Source of the DNA: Planctomycetota bacterium
GTDB taxonomy: Bacteria > Planctomycetota > Phycisphaerae > WQYP01
Reading direction: 5' to 3'
Assembly: GCA_021852245.1 (NCBI GenBank)
Contig: JAJZNY010000053.1
Coordinates: 1-5,332, forward strand
DNA length: 5,332 nucleotides
The notes under the pieces are model-generated. The model saw only the letters and a list, made by a program, of their open reading frames with translations, ran no database searches and was not told where the DNA came from. Positions 5,076 through 5,332 of the stretch are shown here, one piece after another (position 1 is the stretch's first letter; every line of letters starts with the position of its first letter). Both the position numbers and the translations under genes were made by a program.

Positions 5076-5285
5076 TCACTGATTTGGGCGGCGAAGCTCG
5101 CGGGCTTTGGTGGTGATGTCATCAGATTTCAGAAAATTCAAAAACATGATTGAATTTTTTTTCTCGGCAGTTAGGATATCAACCGTCGCAAGGGGACCGA
5201 TTCGGTGCCAGGTGCTGAATCGGTCGGGGAGTTTGAAGGTCACCGTGGTAGATGGATTGACATGTCCGGCGGCAAGCATTAGCAT
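5076..5285 (-). CDS. Short hypothetical protein, possibly a gene fragment
   Basis: I do not recognise this product. From the ATG at 5285 it has 69 residues, beginning MLMLAAGHVNP and ending TKARELRRPNQ. It has no cysteine, no clear signal peptide and no membrane span. Amino-acid content is protein-like, but no ribosome binding site is seen before this ATG, the ATG at 5279 or a TTG at 5306. An in-frame TGA at 5324-5322 closes the frame upstream. A run of eight A (minus strand, 5162-5155) lies inside it and is prone to slippage or frameshift. It may be a small gene upstream of the papain-like gene (74 nt away, same strand) or the broken end of a longer one. Confidence 0.35.
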   Translation of the reverse strand: MLMLAAGHVNPSTTVTFKLPDRFSTWHRIGPLATVDILTAEKKNSIMFLNFLKSDDITTKARELRRPNQ

Positions 5286-5316
5286 CGCCGACCGGACTTT
5301 GTGCAAAGTTTCACAA

Positions 5317-5332
5317 CCTCGTCATGACGAGG
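5317..5332. repeat. Perfect 16-bp palindrome at the window edge
   Basis: CCTCGTCATGACGAGG reads the same on both strands with no spacer. Perfect symmetry without a loop suits a dimeric protein site better than an RNA hairpin. It lies about 30 bases upstream of the short ORF at 5076-5285. The window ends here, so the symmetry may extend further. Confidence 0.55.

Noticed and set aside
1..5332. CRISPR array, tRNA or rRNA genes
   Set aside because: No regularly spaced short repeats, cloverleaf or rRNA-like conserved segments were seen on either strand.

Overview
The window carries four well-supported genes, one weak short ORF, and an unusually structured non-coding section. The organism is most likely a Gram-negative bacterium with an exosortase/PEP-CTERM system. 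Planctomycetota of the Phycisphaerae type is my leading guess: the PEP-CTERM tail reads VPEPASLALLG followed by a hydrophobic stretch and RRKRA, base composition is moderately GC-rich, and short-form phosphatidylserine decarboxylase and RDD genes sit nearby. Verrucomicrobia or another PEP-CTERM-bearing phylum cannot be excluded.

Layout. Positions 1-190 hold no assignable gene. Positions 191-391 are the first copy of a 201-bp direct repeat that covers the last codons, stop, 3' untranslated region and intrinsic terminator of the next gene. Positions 356-1936 (minus) encode a secreted glutamic peptidase of family G1 (eqolisin) with a C-terminal jelly-roll-like domain and a PEP-CTERM sorting signal. 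Its promoter lies at 2166-2194, leaving a leader of about 220 nt full of hairpins. The last hairpin looks like an attenuator just before the ribosome binding site. Positions 2274-2474 are the second copy of the repeat, with a frameshifted PEP-CTERM tail but no peptidase body. This is probably the relic of a second PEP-CTERM gene, whose terminator now lies downstream of the RDD gene.

Positions 2619-3383 (minus) encode an RDD-family membrane protein. It is divergent from a short-form phosphatidylserine decarboxylase (3485-4174, plus), and the two share a roughly 100-bp control region with overlapping -10 elements on opposite strands. The decarboxylase is convergent, across a strong hairpin, with a secreted protein (4198-5001, minus) that looks like a distant papain/C39-type cysteine peptidase. 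Upstream of that is a short minus-strand ORF of unknown function (5076-5285), and the window ends on a perfect 16-bp palindrome.

How the parts relate. Three of the four solid products act at or beyond the inner membrane: a surface-sorted peptidase, a membrane protein and a secreted papain-like protein. The fourth makes phosphatidylethanolamine in the membrane. They do not form one operon; strand changes and terminators suggest mostly single-gene units. The most unusual material is non-coding: the duplicated 3' module and the structured leader of the peptidase gene.
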